This document shows positions 11,441 through 24,395 of a stretch of 64,000 nt of DNA, in pieces; the stretch's first letter is position 1, and the number at the start of each line of letters is the position of its first letter. Origin of the DNA: Gymnopus androsaceus JB14 (lineage: Eukaryota; Basidiomycota; Agaricomycetes; Agaricales; Omphalotaceae); the NCBI GenBank assembly GCA_009733575.1, contig ML769534.1, forward strand, positions 104,009 through 168,008, given 5' to 3'. A program made the translations under genes and the position numbers. The notes beneath the pieces were generated by a model. The model was not told where the DNA came from. It saw nothing but the letters and a program-made list of their open reading frames with translations, and ran no database searches.

Positions 11441-11860
11441 CACATATCAATCCATCAATGGGTAAGCCGCGGCGCCGAGATCCAACTCTCACGGAGCAAT
11501 GTAGAGACCCTATGTTATCTTTCCTAGTTAGGCAAGACCCTATGTGAGATTTTGATTAGCGCGCTTGGCCCTACTACTTCCATAATGAACACGTCGACAT
11601 TCTTTTCGTTCACTCGGTTCAAGCGTCTGAATGCTCTCATCGGCCCTCTATACCTCTGATCCTTTTAGCAATAGAGTCCCTGCCCTCTACGATGCAAAAG
11701 GCTTAACGCGATAGTCGTTAAACGCTCGGATCGGCATTGCGGCATTTTGACGTAGAGTTATAACTAATGATCCTTCTTATATTACTAATCATTTGACACC
11801 TTGACAGGTCACGTTTATGCCATTCTGTCTGCCGCCCTACTGCCGAATGCCCCTTGCGCG
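11441..11860. other. Intergenic upstream of the NACHT-ankyrin gene
   Basis: No coding pattern is visible. The end of this stretch leads into a good TATA box. Confidence 0.4.
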
Positions 11861-11865
11861 TTGGG

Positions 11866-11872
11866 TATATAA
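11866..11872 (+). promoter_or_regulatory. TATA box of the NACHT-ankyrin gene
   Basis: TATATAA lies 40-46 bp upstream of the ATG at 11912. It is the only strong TATA in the vicinity, and the spacing suits a core promoter with a short 5' leader. Confidence 0.6.
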
Positions 11873-14738
11873 GGAACTGACAGTTCGCAGCTTTCGCCCC
11901 CACCATCAATCATGTCAGGCCAATTGAAGGGGTAAGCAATCTTAACAACTTGAATAGTGGAACATAATGGATAACCTTGCCTTTCAAAGTGGGGAACCTG
12001 TATCAATCCATAACTATCCTGGTCCTAGGTAAATCTTAAAGTTTACAGCTTTGATAATTGACAATGACTCATCATCTATCAAAGTTTATTTGCAAATGCT
12101 TCAAATTTTCGAGATTCATGGTGGCCAATTCATTCTTATGTGTAGGTTCAAGGTCAAACTTCTCTGCTTAATGTGCTGCTCTCAATTAGATGCTATTTAG
12201 CAAATGATGAAGAGCAGAAAATTCACAATTGGCTAAGTGCTCCAAATTGCTTCATTAATTTCACTGCAGCTACAAACAAGAAAGCAGCTGGAACTGGACA
12301 ATGGATACTCAACCATCCAGAGTATGTCAAGTGGAAAAATGGACCTAGCATGCTGTGGATCCAAGGCAAAGGTATGGCTTTCACCTCTTTAACAATGATA
12401 TATGTCTTCAATGTTATTTTCTAGCTGGGTCAGGGAAAACTGTGTTGTCGTGGGTTGATTCAACTGTTTGAATCAATTATTGATTCTGAAATTTCCTCTT
12501 AGAACAACAATTATTAAAGATCTTTCCACAATTGCTCCTGATGCTGTGTGGTCCCACTATTTTGATTCCAGGGACAACTCTGGTGCCAAATCTTCATATC
12601 AAGGATTTCTGTTGTCTCTTTTGCAACAGATGGGTTTCCACCATCACTCCATTCACCATGCTTTACAGGACTTGTATCACAGCTGCAAACATGGCCTTTC
12701 AGCTGCTCCACCCACCAATTTGCAACTGGAAAGTACCCTGAGCACTATTATGAAAGAGAAACTGGCAGGATATATTGTACTTGATGCATTAGATGAATGC
12801 ACCAAAGCAGCACAGGGCCAGGTTCTAAAATGGATCACAAGTCATTCAGAAACACTTTGTATTGCTATCACAAGTCGTTACTCTCCAGAGGGCAAAGCAG
12901 CAAGAACTGCTATACAAATTACTCTTGATGCTGAAAATTCAGGGATTCATGAAGATATTTCCACTTTTTTGGAAGTTGTGCTCCAGAACCTTGACTTTAG
13001 TAAAAGTTTGCATTCTGAAGTTATGGTAACACTATTTCAAAAATCTCAAGGACAGTAAGCAGGACCTGATTTTGAATAATTTTTTTTTGCTCACATAGAT
13101 GATGTTTTAGATTTCGTTGGGTTGACTGTCAACTCAGGACATTGGAAGAATGTACAACTGAAAAAATGGTCCGGCAAGCCTTAAAAAATCTACCAAGCGA
13201 CTTGGAAACAACTTATATACAGGCAATGCAAAGGTCCTACAAAGGTGTACATGGCAAAGATGCCCATTATCTGCTTCTGTGGCTTACTTATGCATTTGAA
13301 CCATTGAACCTAAAACAAGTTGCAGATATTTTAGCTGTAGACCTGGAACATCACCAAGTTGAACAGAGCAGTGCAGTACACCTCAAAGTTCATGTAATCA
13401 TTGATTCCAATCTTGTAACAGTTGGCTCAAATAATGTTGTTCAGCTGTCACATAACTCAGTGAAGGAGTTCTTAATCCACACTTCCAACTGGACTCAGAC
13501 AGTGGGCTTGTTTGAAATCAATGAACAATTAGCTCATGATAACATTGCCCAAGCATGTCTTTTATATCTGTTAAAATTGGACACTTCTGTATTTCAGAAT
13601 GATGATGTGTGGCACCTATTTCCACTAATACCCTATGCGGCCAAATACTGGCTATCTCACATGAGAGAAGTTCAACCTCAAAGATCAGACCACCCATTAT
13701 ATGGTTTGTGTTGTGAAATTTTACAGGATGGAACCCATCAATTTGGGAACTGGGCACGGATGTATGAATATTATGAAACTTGGAGGGAATGGAGATATGA
13801 TAATAGTGAGCGATTGAGTAACATGTTAACCAAGATGAAGGAAGGGATCAATATTGGTGAACCAATTTATTATGCAGCTCTCACAAATCACAAAAATTTA
13901 GTTGAGTTACTTCTTCAAAGTGGTGCCCATATCAATGGACAGGGAGGGTACTACGGAAATGCACTCCAAGCAGCAGTATCTGGTAACAATGGGCCTATTG
14001 TGATGCACCTTTTAGAAAGTGGGGCTGATGCCAATGCACAGGGTGGCTACTATGGAAATGTTATTTATGCTGCAGTCTCTAATAACTATGACTCTATACT
14101 TCTGATCCTTCTCAAGAATGTCAGGATTTGGACTGGAAGCCATGCATATTCACTCTATGTTGCAGCTTCCAATAATTATGAGGAGATTGTCAAGCTTCTT
14201 CTCAACAATAAGAAAAATCTAAATTTGGGCGGATATACAAATGCTTTACATGAGGCTATTTCCAAGGGATATGGAAATATTGTCAAACTTTTTTCACAAG
14301 CTCATATCAGAACTTATCTGACAAGGTATAGAAATACACTGCAAGAAGCAGTGTCCAATAACCATGAAGAAGTTGTTAAGCTTCTTCTAGATCATGGAGC
14401 TGATATCAAAGGTCTACGGAGTGACGTTCTTCAAGTTGCAACTCTAAATGGCCATGATGCCATTGTAAAACACTTTATAAGCCATAGTACCAATGGCAAT
14501 GCACAAGATGGAGATCATGTTAATGTCCTCTGTTCAAATGTCCTCTATTCAGCAACATCAAGCGAGGCTGTAGATGTAGCGAGGGTTCTGCTAGGCAATG
14601 GAGTGAGTGCCAATACACAAGGGGGAAATGGTGGCAATGCTCTCCAATTAGCAGCATTCAAGGGATATGCAACCATTATTAAATTTTTACTAGACAATGG
14701 AGCTGATGTAAATGCACAAAGTGGATACTATGGAAATG

Positions 14739-15438
14739 CATCAGCAAAACCTGGGCGTACTGGACAGAGCTGTACAGCTCTGTCCAGCAGTCATAGCACT
14801 CATAGCACCCATAGCAAGGTCCCCATCTGTCCAGAACTATGGACTGCTATGGATTGCTATAAGTTGCTATGGATTTCTCGCAAATGACATCTGTCAGGGC
14901 GGTTTCAATTGAAAAATGAATGTATGACTGCTTTCGGAATCAATTCCCTCACTTAGTTGCGAGACGAAAGAAATAATAATAAAATCATATTATATTGTCA
15001 ATGGCCTTGGTACTGTAGTAAGCATAGCGAGTCAAAAAGTACAACTACGTAGTGTAAACGAAGCTATAGTACTCTAAGTACCAAATGGTAACACTACCGA
15101 TGCTTAATTAGATATATCAAGTAAAGTCCAAGGGTGACACTTACCAAGGACATCCAAACTAAAGCAACTCGGAGCTTCGACTTGGGAAAAAAAAGGAAGT
15201 TGGGGGAGGGAAGGAAGGGAACTTGGGGAAGTTATAACGCCGAAGCATCGATGCTATATAGCATTGGCGGGAGAGACTGACAGCTGTCAAGATGTTGACA
15301 GCTAGTTTGCGCGCTCGGTAATCTCATAGGAGCTCATAGGAGCTCATAGGAAGCCATAGCATTTCATAGCACTATGGCTGCTATGGCTTCCTATAGATTG
15401 CTATGGCCTCTATGGCCATCACCCAGGTTTTGCTGATG
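14739..15438. mobile_element. CATCAGC-family MITE inserted in the ankyrin gene
   Basis: The element begins CATCAGCAAAACCTGGG and ends CCCAGGTTTTGCTGATG. TG dinucleotides at 14737-14738 and 15439-15440 flank it, while the uninterrupted repeat text in the same gene reads GGAAATGCACTTC. The interior is non-coding and is built of CTATGG/CATAGC-type short repeats and a TGACAGCTGTCA palindrome near 15283. Two other elements in the window share the termini. Confidence 0.85.
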
Positions 15439-15630
15439 TGCACTTCAAGCTGCAGCATCAGGTGGACATGAAGCACTGTCAAGCTACTTCTTGACAATGG
15501 GCTGATGATTGTTTACAAGGTGGATACTATGGAAATGCACTTCAAGCTGCAGCATCAGGTGGACATGAAGCCACTGGTCAAGCTACTTCTTGACAATGGG
15601 GCTGATGATTGTTTACAAGGTGGGTACCAT
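15439..15630 (+). repeat. 98-bp tandem duplication beside the MITE
   Basis: Text starting at GCACTTCAAGCTGCAGCATC (15440) recurs at about 15538. The first copy lacks single bases (GAAGCACTG versus GAAGCCACTG; ATGGGCTG versus ATGGGGCTG), while the second has one extra G (ACTGGTCAAG). The ankyrin frame is shifted in both. Confidence 0.75.
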
Positions 15631-16539
15631 GGAAATGCTCTACAAGCTGCAATAATTACAGGAAATCAAGCTATTGTTGAAGTCCTTCTAAAGAATGGTA
15701 CAAATGTCGATGTGAATCCTGGATATTATGGAAAGGGTCTCCACTCAGCAGTATCCGGTGGAAATGAAGGTATTGTCAAACTCCTGCTGAGACATGGAGG
15801 TGATTTAGAAAGTGATTACTATGAGAATATCCTCCAGGTTGCAGCTGGATGTGGGAATGAAACTATTGTCAAGCTTCTTGTAGGCTGCAGGCCTGATATC
15901 AGCTTACAGGTCAGCTGGTATGGAACTGCTCTGCAAGAAGCTGTATCTAAGGGACATGAATCTACTGTCAAGCTTCTTGTGGCTCATGGAGCTGATGCCA
16001 TTTGTGAGGGTGCATACTATCAGAATGCTTTACAAGAGGCAATATTAGAGTGTAATCAAGCTATTATCATGCTTCTTCTACTTCAAGCAGCAGTGTCTAC
16101 TAAAGGGCATGATCTCACTGTAAAAATGCTTCTAGACAACAGAGCTAATCTTGATGTACAAAGCAAAATCTTTAGAGCTGCTCTCCATGATGCAGCATCT
16201 GAAGGGGATAAAGCTATTGTCAGCCTGCTTCTCAATAATGGAGCTGATGTAAATGTTGTGGATTATGGAAACCCATTCCAAGCAGCGGTCTCAAATGGAC
16301 ATGAAGGCATTGTCAAGCTCCTTATAGATCATGGAGGTTTCGTAAATGGCACAACTTTTAGAAACCCACTCCAAGCAGCAGCATTAATAGGTCATGAAGC
16401 CATTGCGAGAATGCTACTTGAAAACGGAGCTGATGTCAATGCAGTATGCTATACGGGAACTTGTCTCCATGCTGCAGCCTTCAACGGGCATGAAGCTATT
16501 GTCAACCTTCTTTTATGTAATGGAGCTGATGTGAACCGT

Positions 16540-17480
16540 GCAGGTTACGGAAATCTACTCCAAGCAGCAGCATCAAGGGGTCACAAGGTTATTGTGAGAA
16601 TGCTACTTGAAAATGGAGCTAATGTCAATGCAGTATGCTTTGTGGGAACCTGTCTCCATGCTGCAGCACTGAATGGGCATGAAGCTATTGTCAAGCTCCT
16701 TCTAGGATATGAAGCTGATGTGAATGGTGCAGGTTATGAAAGTCCACTCCAAGCAGCAGCATCAAAAGGTCATGAGGCTATTGTGTCAATACTACTTGAA
16801 AATGGAGCTAATGTCAATGCAGTACGCTATGCGGGAACTTGTCTCCATGGTGCAGCATTCAATGGGCATGGAGAAATTGTCAATTTCCTTCTAGGACATG
16901 GAGCTGATGTGAATGGTGCAGGTTATGCAAGTCCACTCCAAGCAGCAGCATCAAAGGGTCATGAAGCCATTGTGAAAATGCTACTCAGATATGGAGCTAG
17001 TATCAAAGCAATATGTCATGTTGGAACCTGTCTCCATAGTGCAGCATTGAATGGGCATGAAGCTATTGTCAAGCTCCTTCTAAGATATGGAGCTGATGTG
17101 AATGGTGCAGGTTATGAAAGTCCACTCCGAGTAGCAGTATCAATGGGTCATGAAGCCATTGCAAGAATGCTACTTGAAAATGGAGCTGATGCCAATGCAG
17201 TATGCTATGCAAAAACCTGTCTTTATGTAGCAGCATTCCACGGGCATGAAGCTATTGTCGATCTCCTTCTAGAAAATGGAGCTGATGTGAATGGTGCAGG
17301 TCATGCAAGTCCACTTCAAGCAGCCACTTTGATGGGTCATGAAGCTATTGTGAGAACACTACTTGAAAATGGAGCTGATATCAATGCAGGCAGTGGAAGA
17401 TATGAAAGTCCACTTCAAGCAGCAGCATCAATGGGTCATGAAGCTATTGTGAGAACGCTACTCAAAAAAGAAGTGAAATT
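16540..17480 (+). repeat. 189-bp higher-order repeat of paired ankyrin units
   Basis: The text GGTGCAGGTTATG recurs at exactly 189 bp steps (about 16542, 16731, 16920, 17109, 17298). Each period encodes 63 residues, two alternating ankyrin repeats: one type with SPLQAAASKGHEAI and one with GTCLHAAALNGHEAI. The unit-to-unit similarity is much higher than in the upstream ankyrin repeats, which indicates recent expansion or gene conversion. Confidence 0.85.
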
Positions 17481-17517
17481 CCAAGTCTTGCACTCAAATA
17501 TTAAATTTCACGTCTAA

Positions 17518-18840
17518 AATGTCTTTCAATGAGAATTATGTGATTTACATGTAGGTTTTTTGGTTAAAATAGTAGGATTCCTGTGAAAAGTGTTACAAGT
17601 TTTATAAATCATACAAAATTGAAAATACTAGTATTGCTGGAGTAACAATGCTTGGTATTCATTCTTTTCTTTTTGAGGTCTCTAGGAAATATCTACTTGA
17701 AATTAAAATTATTAGAAGAATCAGTAAGTACTAAGTACTGTATAGTTACTGAGATTAGCTCAATTCTTCTTTCATTCATCAAGTGTCTTAGCTTGTTAAA
17801 TTCTTCCGCTCCCATTACGGATCCTCTCCAAGTCAACTAATCATTATTGGTAGGTAATGTGAGGACAAATAATAATGATTAACTTATCTGTAGCGGCAGA
17901 AAATACGCCCAGTGAGAAATTGGGCGGAGTCGATGAAAGTAGTGCCTTGTACACCACTGGCATAATCCATTCATCGCATGTAGCAGATCTACGAATCAAG
18001 ATATTTATCGTGTCAAGCATGAGTCGCGTTGAGATTTATATCTCGCTTTCCGTCAACTATGCAGAAGCCTTGAAGATGAGATAACCTTTTATAACCTTCC
18101 CAGCTCAATCAAATCGAGTATCAGGCGGGATTGCATACGTAGTTACCTGTTGAAAGCTCCGAGTTCGACGTTAGACCCTACGGCGAGATATTTAGAGACA
18201 TTTCTTTTGTTGGATGTGCTACTTTCCCTCCTACAATCTAACAACAGCATGAGTCTAACGAAGTTCATCCTACGCTCCATCCGCACCAGTCTCCTTCCTG
18301 CCCAGCTCATTATCACCAAACTATTGATAACCTCCGCTTTCGGAAGTCCATTCGGTTGCCACACCTCCTACGCTCCAGCTCTCCTCCTCAAAAACCACTC
18401 GGGTGCGCTCCGCCGCCTCTGACCATTCCGAACGTTCAAGCCCAACCATTGAGCTCACACCGTCAGTCGACAATTGACCCAACGTTAAAGCTGAGTCGAT
18501 GATGAGTTTTCCTTTGTGCCCTCCCGGTTGGATCCTACTGCAGAGTTACAGATTACAGATTCGGAAGAATCAGAATCGCGTCCGCCGTCCACCAACTGCG
18601 CCAGCCGCCGCCTCCTAGCATGGAGTCTATGCCCACTGACATAGTGTGACGCGTTAACGGACGAGAATGAATTGAGAGGATTCATGTTCAAGCGATAGCG
18701 ACGAAGATGAGGTGAAAGGTATAGGGAAGTGAAGAAGAAAAACGCTAAAAAGAAAGTAGGCCTCTGAATTAGACAACGTATCTCAGACTGAGAGTGCAAC
18801 ACGTACTTGAATATTTCTGAACAGTGAAACGTCGGACGCA
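17518..18840. other. Intergenic, nothing recognised
   Basis: Short frames occur on both strands around 17650-18420 and 18485-18847, but none has a recognisable domain or intron context. The right end is the 3' flank of the minus-strand gene that follows. Confidence 0.4.
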
Positions 18841-18847
18841 GCCTCAT

Positions 18848-19636
18848 TCATTCGCGATTGTTCTTTGCCATCGGCGAACAAATGTCTGTGGAAAGACGGC
18901 GGTCCCTTCGGAAGACCGACTCTTTGGGACAACTACAGAGTATATTAGACGAGGACCCAGTCAATCATAAACGAAAACACTTACGTCGCTGCGTTCCTTT
19001 TTGGTTCGTCTCAATTAAGAAGTAGGTTTTTAGATGAGATACAAAAAGTTCATGCATCTTGCTCGGCTCTGAGGGCGGTAGTGGAACTCGAGGCTTTTTC
19101 TTTATGACATGTTTCTCAATCCTCCTCATCTCGTTCCCCACCATTCGTGACATTCGTTGCAACGTCACCTTATCCCGCTGTAAGACGAATTTAAGTCGTT
19201 TGACCCTCTTGTCAAGCCAGGTCCTCCCTTTGGCGTCGGTCACCGAATTTGCAGAGTTACGTTCGTTCTTCGTACGCTCCTCTTCCCCCTCAAGAATCTG
19301 ATTCGCTTCCATCCTAAGCTCCCTTTGCTGCTCTCCATCTCTCTCCTGCGCCCATTCGAAAAGGATTTCATTCATTTTCCCTTCAAGCTCTCCATCCATA
19401 TCGCGCTGCTGAAACGATTCTTTCTTGGGTTTCAACTTTTTCTTTTTTTCGCGTTTCAAAGGAGTCGTAAAAGCTGGCGCAGAGGAAGAATGTAAAATAG
19501 TGTCGGTGGCGGAGGAGGCGAATCTCGAAAAAGGATATGGAAAAGAGAGTCGCGGGGTGGAAGTTATCGGAGTTGTTGGTGCTGATAATAACGAGCGATA
19601 TAATGAGCGTGCAGTCGGGCCATAAATCCAATGCAT
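18848..19636 (-). CDS. Hypothetical protein with mitochondrial-type N-terminus
   Basis: Exon 1 (19636-18985) starts MHWIYGPTARSLYRSLLSAP. This Arg/Ser/Ala-rich, acid-free leader resembles a mitochondrial presequence. A basic stretch (KREKKKKLKPKK), an acidic helix-rich centre (MDGELEGKMNEILFEWAQERD) and a KGRTWLDKRVKRLKF segment follow. A GTAAG donor at 18984 joins in phase to 18885-18848, giving a 229-residue protein ending KNNRE. The family is not recognised; size and charge would fit a mitochondrial RNA- or ribosome-associated factor, which is only a guess. It is divergent from CPS1 (268 bp between starts). Its first codons (MHWIYGPT) recur in the duplicated block at 45078-45092, where the frame then stops. 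Confidence 0.55.
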
Positions 19637-19903
19637 CTAGTCGTGGTCGCGGGAGAGAGCAGGAGTAATCTTATCTTTCCAGATTTGAATATGAGCGCCT
19701 AGATCATTTCGCCACGGCGAAAGAGCGTCTACTATTAGCGTTCCTCTTCCTTCCCATGCTCACGAAGGCAATTCCGCGCTGCTTGGTTCTTCAACTTCTC
19801 GGCAACACATGCCTTCCGCCGTCCGGCAAAATATCGCTCCCAATGTGTATAAAAGGCTCGCATGATACGTATATGATTATTTCCACTTGCCCTCATCCGC
19901 GAT

Positions 19904-22366
19904 ATGGATAGCAAAGTTTCCGAAAGCCCGTCCAACTGGGTCATGACGCGTCCGAGGTCTCGATATCACCTTTACGCCCTCCTCCTCATCCCTTGTCTCC
20001 TACTTGGTTCTCTTGCTGGACACAGGCGCTACTACTATGCTATTTCCAACCCTGACATCGACTTTAGCGCTTCTTCCTGCGCTCAGGTCGATGCACTGTA
20101 CCCTCAGAGCTCCAAGAATACAGGCCTTTGGGAAGAGTTTGGTCAAATGCTCGGGACTGACGAGTTTAAAGAGCTGGCAATTGGAAAATTGAGTGGGTTG
20201 ATACAGATTCCGTGAGATTTAGCCTGCTTTCCTTACGATTTACAATGTACTAACATCTGCATAGTTCCGAATCTTACGACAACATGCCACCGCCAGGCCA
20301 AGACTCACGATGGGAGACAATGGGTCTCGTACATGATTATTTGGTAGCAGAGTTTCCCCTGATGTGCGTTACTGCAATTCCTAACGAGTCTACTTACAAA
20401 TTTATCGTATTCTCAGTAACAAAACTTTCTCTCTTGCCAAAGTAAACACTTATGGGCTCATATACGAATGGACTGGGACAAACTCTTCTCTCAAACCGTA
20501 CATTCTCGCTGCTCATCAAGGTATTACTTGTCTCTTTATTTACCCCATTCTGTACTTACTAGCACTCTGATAGATGTTGTACCTGTCAATCCCGAAACTG
20601 TCTCTACCTGGACACATCCGCCCTACTCCGGCTTTTTCGATGGGGAAAGCATTTGGGGTCGAGGCGCATCAGACGATAAAGCCAGTTTAACAGCCATTAT
20701 GCTGACACTGGAGACGCTGATTAAGAAGGATTGGACACCCGAGAGAACGATCGTGCTCGCGTTTGGATTTGATGAGGAGGCTAGCGGGATTTATGTGAGG
20801 GACGACTTGATTATTCGCATTCTCATCCACTAATTTCCATACCAGGGTGCAAAATATCTCGGTAAAGCTCTCGAAGAGACTTATGGTAGAGATGCGTTTG
20901 CGTTTATTGTCGACGAAGGAGGTGCGTGCATCTCTATCTACACGGGGAAAACGCTGACGGATGATTGCCTTTTAAACAGGAGGATTCAAAGACGTCTATG
21001 GAACCATCTTCGCTACTCCCGGTGTTGCAGAGAAAGGACACGCCGATATCAAGTTGGAAGTAACGTCACCTGGAGGTCATTCCAGTGTTCCTCCAGTTCA
21101 TACGGTGCGACACTCTTTTTAATTGTTCCTACGTCTGCTTAGTTCCATTGACAGACAATTGGATACCTTGCCTCGCTTATTACGGAGTTTGAGAAAAACC
21201 CATATCCCGTTGAGCTTGTGAGCTTTGGACCTTTCGCTCTACATTTCTTGTCTGATTCGTCCCGTACCATAGGCCCGAGACACTGTTCCCTACGACAACC
21301 TCGTCTGCATGGCCGCACATAGCCGCGACATTCCTCACTCTCTCAAACGCGCCATATTCCGCTCCGGTCACTCCAATGCCGCCTTACATCGAGTCGAAAA
21401 GGATTTCGTGCTACAGGACAAATTCTATTCTAGTCTCGTCGGGACGACGCAAGCAGTGGATATCGTTTCCGGAGGGGTCAAGTCAAATGCGTTACCGGAG
21501 AGTGCATTTGCGATTATTAACCATCGGATTAATACTCTTAGGTATTGCACTTGTTCTTTCTTTTCCGATATTGTGACTGACCAAGAGTGCTATTGACAGC
21601 TCAGTAAACGAAACCGCCGCACGCGACACACAGACTATCACTTCCCTCGCCCGGTCGCTCAACCTCACTCTCAAAGCGTTTGGGGAAGACGTTATTCCCG
21701 AGTCCTTCTACACCACCTCTCATTGCTCTTCCCAATCTTCCTCAACATCATCATCAAAGGGCCACATCGAACTCTCGCTTGCATTCAACCATGAGCTCGA
21801 GCCCGCTCCACGTACGCCGACTTCAGGAAAAGATAGCAAGCCATGGGACTTTTTGAGTGGGACGATCAAGGCGACGTATTATTCTCATCGGGCCCAAGGA
21901 ATCAAGGCTGAAACGACTGCGACAAAGGGTGATGATGTCAACTTCGACGTTGAGGACGAGAAGAAAATCATCGTTAGCCCAGGAATGTCGACGGGAAATA
22001 CGGGTGAGGTTTCGCTTCTGAGATTTAACGATTACTGACGTGAAATTCTTTTTTTTTAATCACTCCCCAGACACGAAATATTACTGGAATCTTACTCGAC
22101 ACATCTTCCGATACAACCACAAAAACGCGGCGTATGGAAGCGAGATTGCAACCGGCGTGCATACGGTTAATGAGAGTGAGTTTTTTGTTTCATTGAAAAT
22201 TTGCTTCCCTCGAGTTCCATTCGTTCATTCGTCGCTTCTCTCTGACCTGCCTTGCGTGAAAACTGACCACATGCACCCTGTAGATATTCCTCTAGACCAC
22301 TACCTCGAGATCATCAGGTTTTTCACGACGCTAATAATGAATGCAGATGAAGCGGAGGTGTTTTGA
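19904..22366 (+). CDS. CPS1: Carboxypeptidase S (Gly-X carboxypeptidase), M20 metallopeptidase
   Basis: A vacuolar zinc exopeptidase that releases C-terminal residues from short peptides. Eleven exons: 19904-20211, 20265-20363, 20417-20520, 20574-20794, 20846-20921, 20980-21104, 21155-21217, 21273-21541, 21600-22003, 22071-22175 and 22284-22366. They total 1857 nt (618 residues), close to the family's usual length. After about 25 residues there is one hydrophobic anchor (LYALLLIPCLLLGSLAG), as expected of a type II vacuolar membrane precursor. Zinc-ligand motifs appear in M20 order: AAHQDVVPV, GRGASDDKAS, FDEEASG, VDEGGGF and, near the C-terminus, TGVHTVNE. The dimerisation region has SPGGHSSVPP. 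No lesion was found. A truncated copy lies at 45279-45765. Confidence 0.93.
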
Positions 22367-22785
22367 ATTTGAACGGCGGCTGACTGCCATGTAGTATGTA
22401 TGTGTACTACTTAGTAACTGGGTTGTATACTATGTGTTATAAAGTAAGTAAAGTCGAGTGTCCTAAATGACAAATCATCGAAAAGAGGTCTCGCTACGCT
22501 GTTTAGAAAACGAAACAAGAGAAGAGGGGAAATATCTATTGACAGCACAATCCGAAGGCAATGTTGAGGCAATGAGCAATCGGCGTCCAAATTTCGAACT
22601 GGCGCCAGAACATTCCGGGACGAAGCAATCTCTCTCTGACGCGTCATCGACTCTGAAATTCCTGGAAAATATCAAGTGGCCGAGATTTTCAATTTTCTGG
22701 ATTATAGCCCCTTTCCAAAATGCGACATGTCGTGACACATAAAGGAGTCTTTTTCTGCGCTCTAAACCTAAACCACCATCTCAGC

Positions 22786-24342
22786 ATGGACGATGACCCT
22801 TGGCTCGGTGTAAGCATCAACTTGGATGCGCTCCAAGGTATTATTTGCCAGGTTTTCCGTGTCTCTCCCCACGAAGTCGGACAACCAATTCCTATTGGCT
22901 CCCAACTGTTCAAAAACTACGCCCAGGTTTACTCTTTCCAGATTGCACCCTCTTGTGACGCTGAGACTCATAGTGTCGTTGCTCGTTTGGTATTACCAGT
23001 CAAACCACTCTTCAAAACTGAGAATGAAGTCGCTGCTATGGACTTTGTAAGAAGTAATTATCCGAAATTTATCAGAGTAAAGCTGAATCTTAATACTGCT
23101 CCGTATAGATCACACTACGCTACCTGTCCCAAAGGTCTATGCGTATTGCTCGGATTCCAATAACCCAGTAGGCGTTGAATGGATACTTATGGAGCATATG
23201 CCCGGTGTCGAGATGGGTGAGGGATGGGAGCAACTCGATTACACCCAAAAGCGGACGCTGGCTCTGGATCTCGTCGATCTTTACGACCAGCTGTCCAGAC
23301 TCAAAGCAGACGGCTGTGGTGGGATCTATCACAAGGTTGTCAACTCGGAAGATTCTTCTATACCCGGCACTACTATAAGATCCAGCAGCAGGTCTCTGCG
23401 GTGGTCATCCTTGTCTCCGGAATTTTTACGTGCTTTAAGAAGCCATTGCAACCACAAAGTTACTATCAAGAACCATTACGAACTGGGACCTCTCAATGAT
23501 ATATCTCTCGTAAACTATCGTCTTACGGTTCCTACTCCTTCCCAAACAATGCCCATCTTCACATCAGACGAATACGTCAAACTCATCGCTTTCAACGGTA
23601 ATCCCTCTACTAGGTCAACCTATGATCTACCTACTCGAGAAAAATGTGTCGAACTCTTCCAGAGTATCTACAAACTTTACCCTAATTCCACTGTTTTTGG
23701 GCCTTCTGCAGATGCTTGCAAATTTTGCTTTTCTCATGGTGATTTACACGATGGCAATATCCTCATTGACCCCCAATCTGGTATCATCACAGGTATCATC
23801 GACTGGGAATCGGCCGCCTTTCGCCCATTATGGGCAGAGGTCCGCGGTGTGGGGTGGTTCGAAGAGGGTCGTCAACGATTCATATTTGGCTCTGACCCTC
23901 CCGGAGACTTCAAGGATGATATTGATCCTGAGGATGTGCGATTACGTGCGTTCTTTCGTACAGAGCTACACAAGAGGAACCCGGAATTGTATTCTGCTTT
24001 CGTTGGGGGCGTTGAGTTACGTGCTGTGGTTCATGCTGCGGCGGATGATCCACGTCCTATTGGTGAGACGGATATTTTCCTTAGTCGGTATTATAGGTAT
24101 GAGCTGCCAAGGAAGGAAGGAAAGAAGGAAAGGTATTGGGAGGAGAGGAGAAGAGGGCCGTTCCCGTGGGATATGAATGCGTGGCGGCACAGGCGAATGG
24201 ACTTGGATGAAATGCTTATGGTATGTCGTCGTACCTCGAGGCTCGTCTTTATGAACACTACTGATTCCGCTTATACATAACTCGTACTAAGAAACAGGAG
24301 AAGCTTCTCGAGTCGCTGAACGGTGAGGAGATTAGGAAATAA
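22786..24342 (+). CDS. APH-family phosphotransferase (aminoglycoside phosphotransferase-like kinase)
   Basis: Three exons (22786-23053, 23109-24220, 24298-24342) sum to 1425 nt, 474 residues. The start MDDDPWLG was chosen because the in-frame codons upstream of it look like leader sequence. The N-lobe has MDFVRNHTTLPVPKVYAY across the first splice, then WILMEHMPGVEM. The catalytic loop is HGDLHDGNILID (Brenner-type motif with the catalytic Asp), and the metal-binding motif is GIIDWESA. Fungal members of this expanded family phosphorylate unknown small molecules or act as protein-kinase-like enzymes; the substrate cannot be read from the sequence. The protein is cytosolic by lack of signals. 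It is co-directional with CPS1, 420 bp downstream. Confidence 0.88.
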
Positions 24343-24395
24343 TGAGGGATTCCCCACGAGAGCTAGCAGCCGAATGCGACCAAAGGGGATGAAGC

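Larger units (their letters stand above)
11912..17517 (+). pseudogene. NACHT-ankyrin STAND (NLR-like) gene, disrupted
   Basis: Proposed exons start 11912-11931 (MSGQLKG), 11990-12028 and 12085 onward (SLFANASNF, then EIHGGQFIL, VQGQTSLLNV). The NACHT P-loop GKAGSGKT is split by an intron at 12371-12423; further introns lie near 12446-12503 and at 13055-13110. Walker B is YIVLDALDEC (about 12775). A helical linker (LEECTTEKMVRQALKNLPSDLETTY) follows, then about nine ankyrin repeats to 14738. A 700 bp MITE is inserted at 14739-15438, and about 19 more ankyrin repeats run to 17517. In fungi such STAND proteins act as signal-sensing NTPase switches in heterokaryon incompatibility and immunity-like responses. 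Damage: one extra T at about 12110, five extra bases at about 12140, the MITE, and indels in the tandem duplication right after it. The long open ankyrin frames suggest recent inactivation. Confidence 0.8.

Noticed and set aside
17640..18430. Small frames on both strands suggested as genes
   Set aside because: No domain, no intron context and overlapping frames on opposite strands with equal merit.
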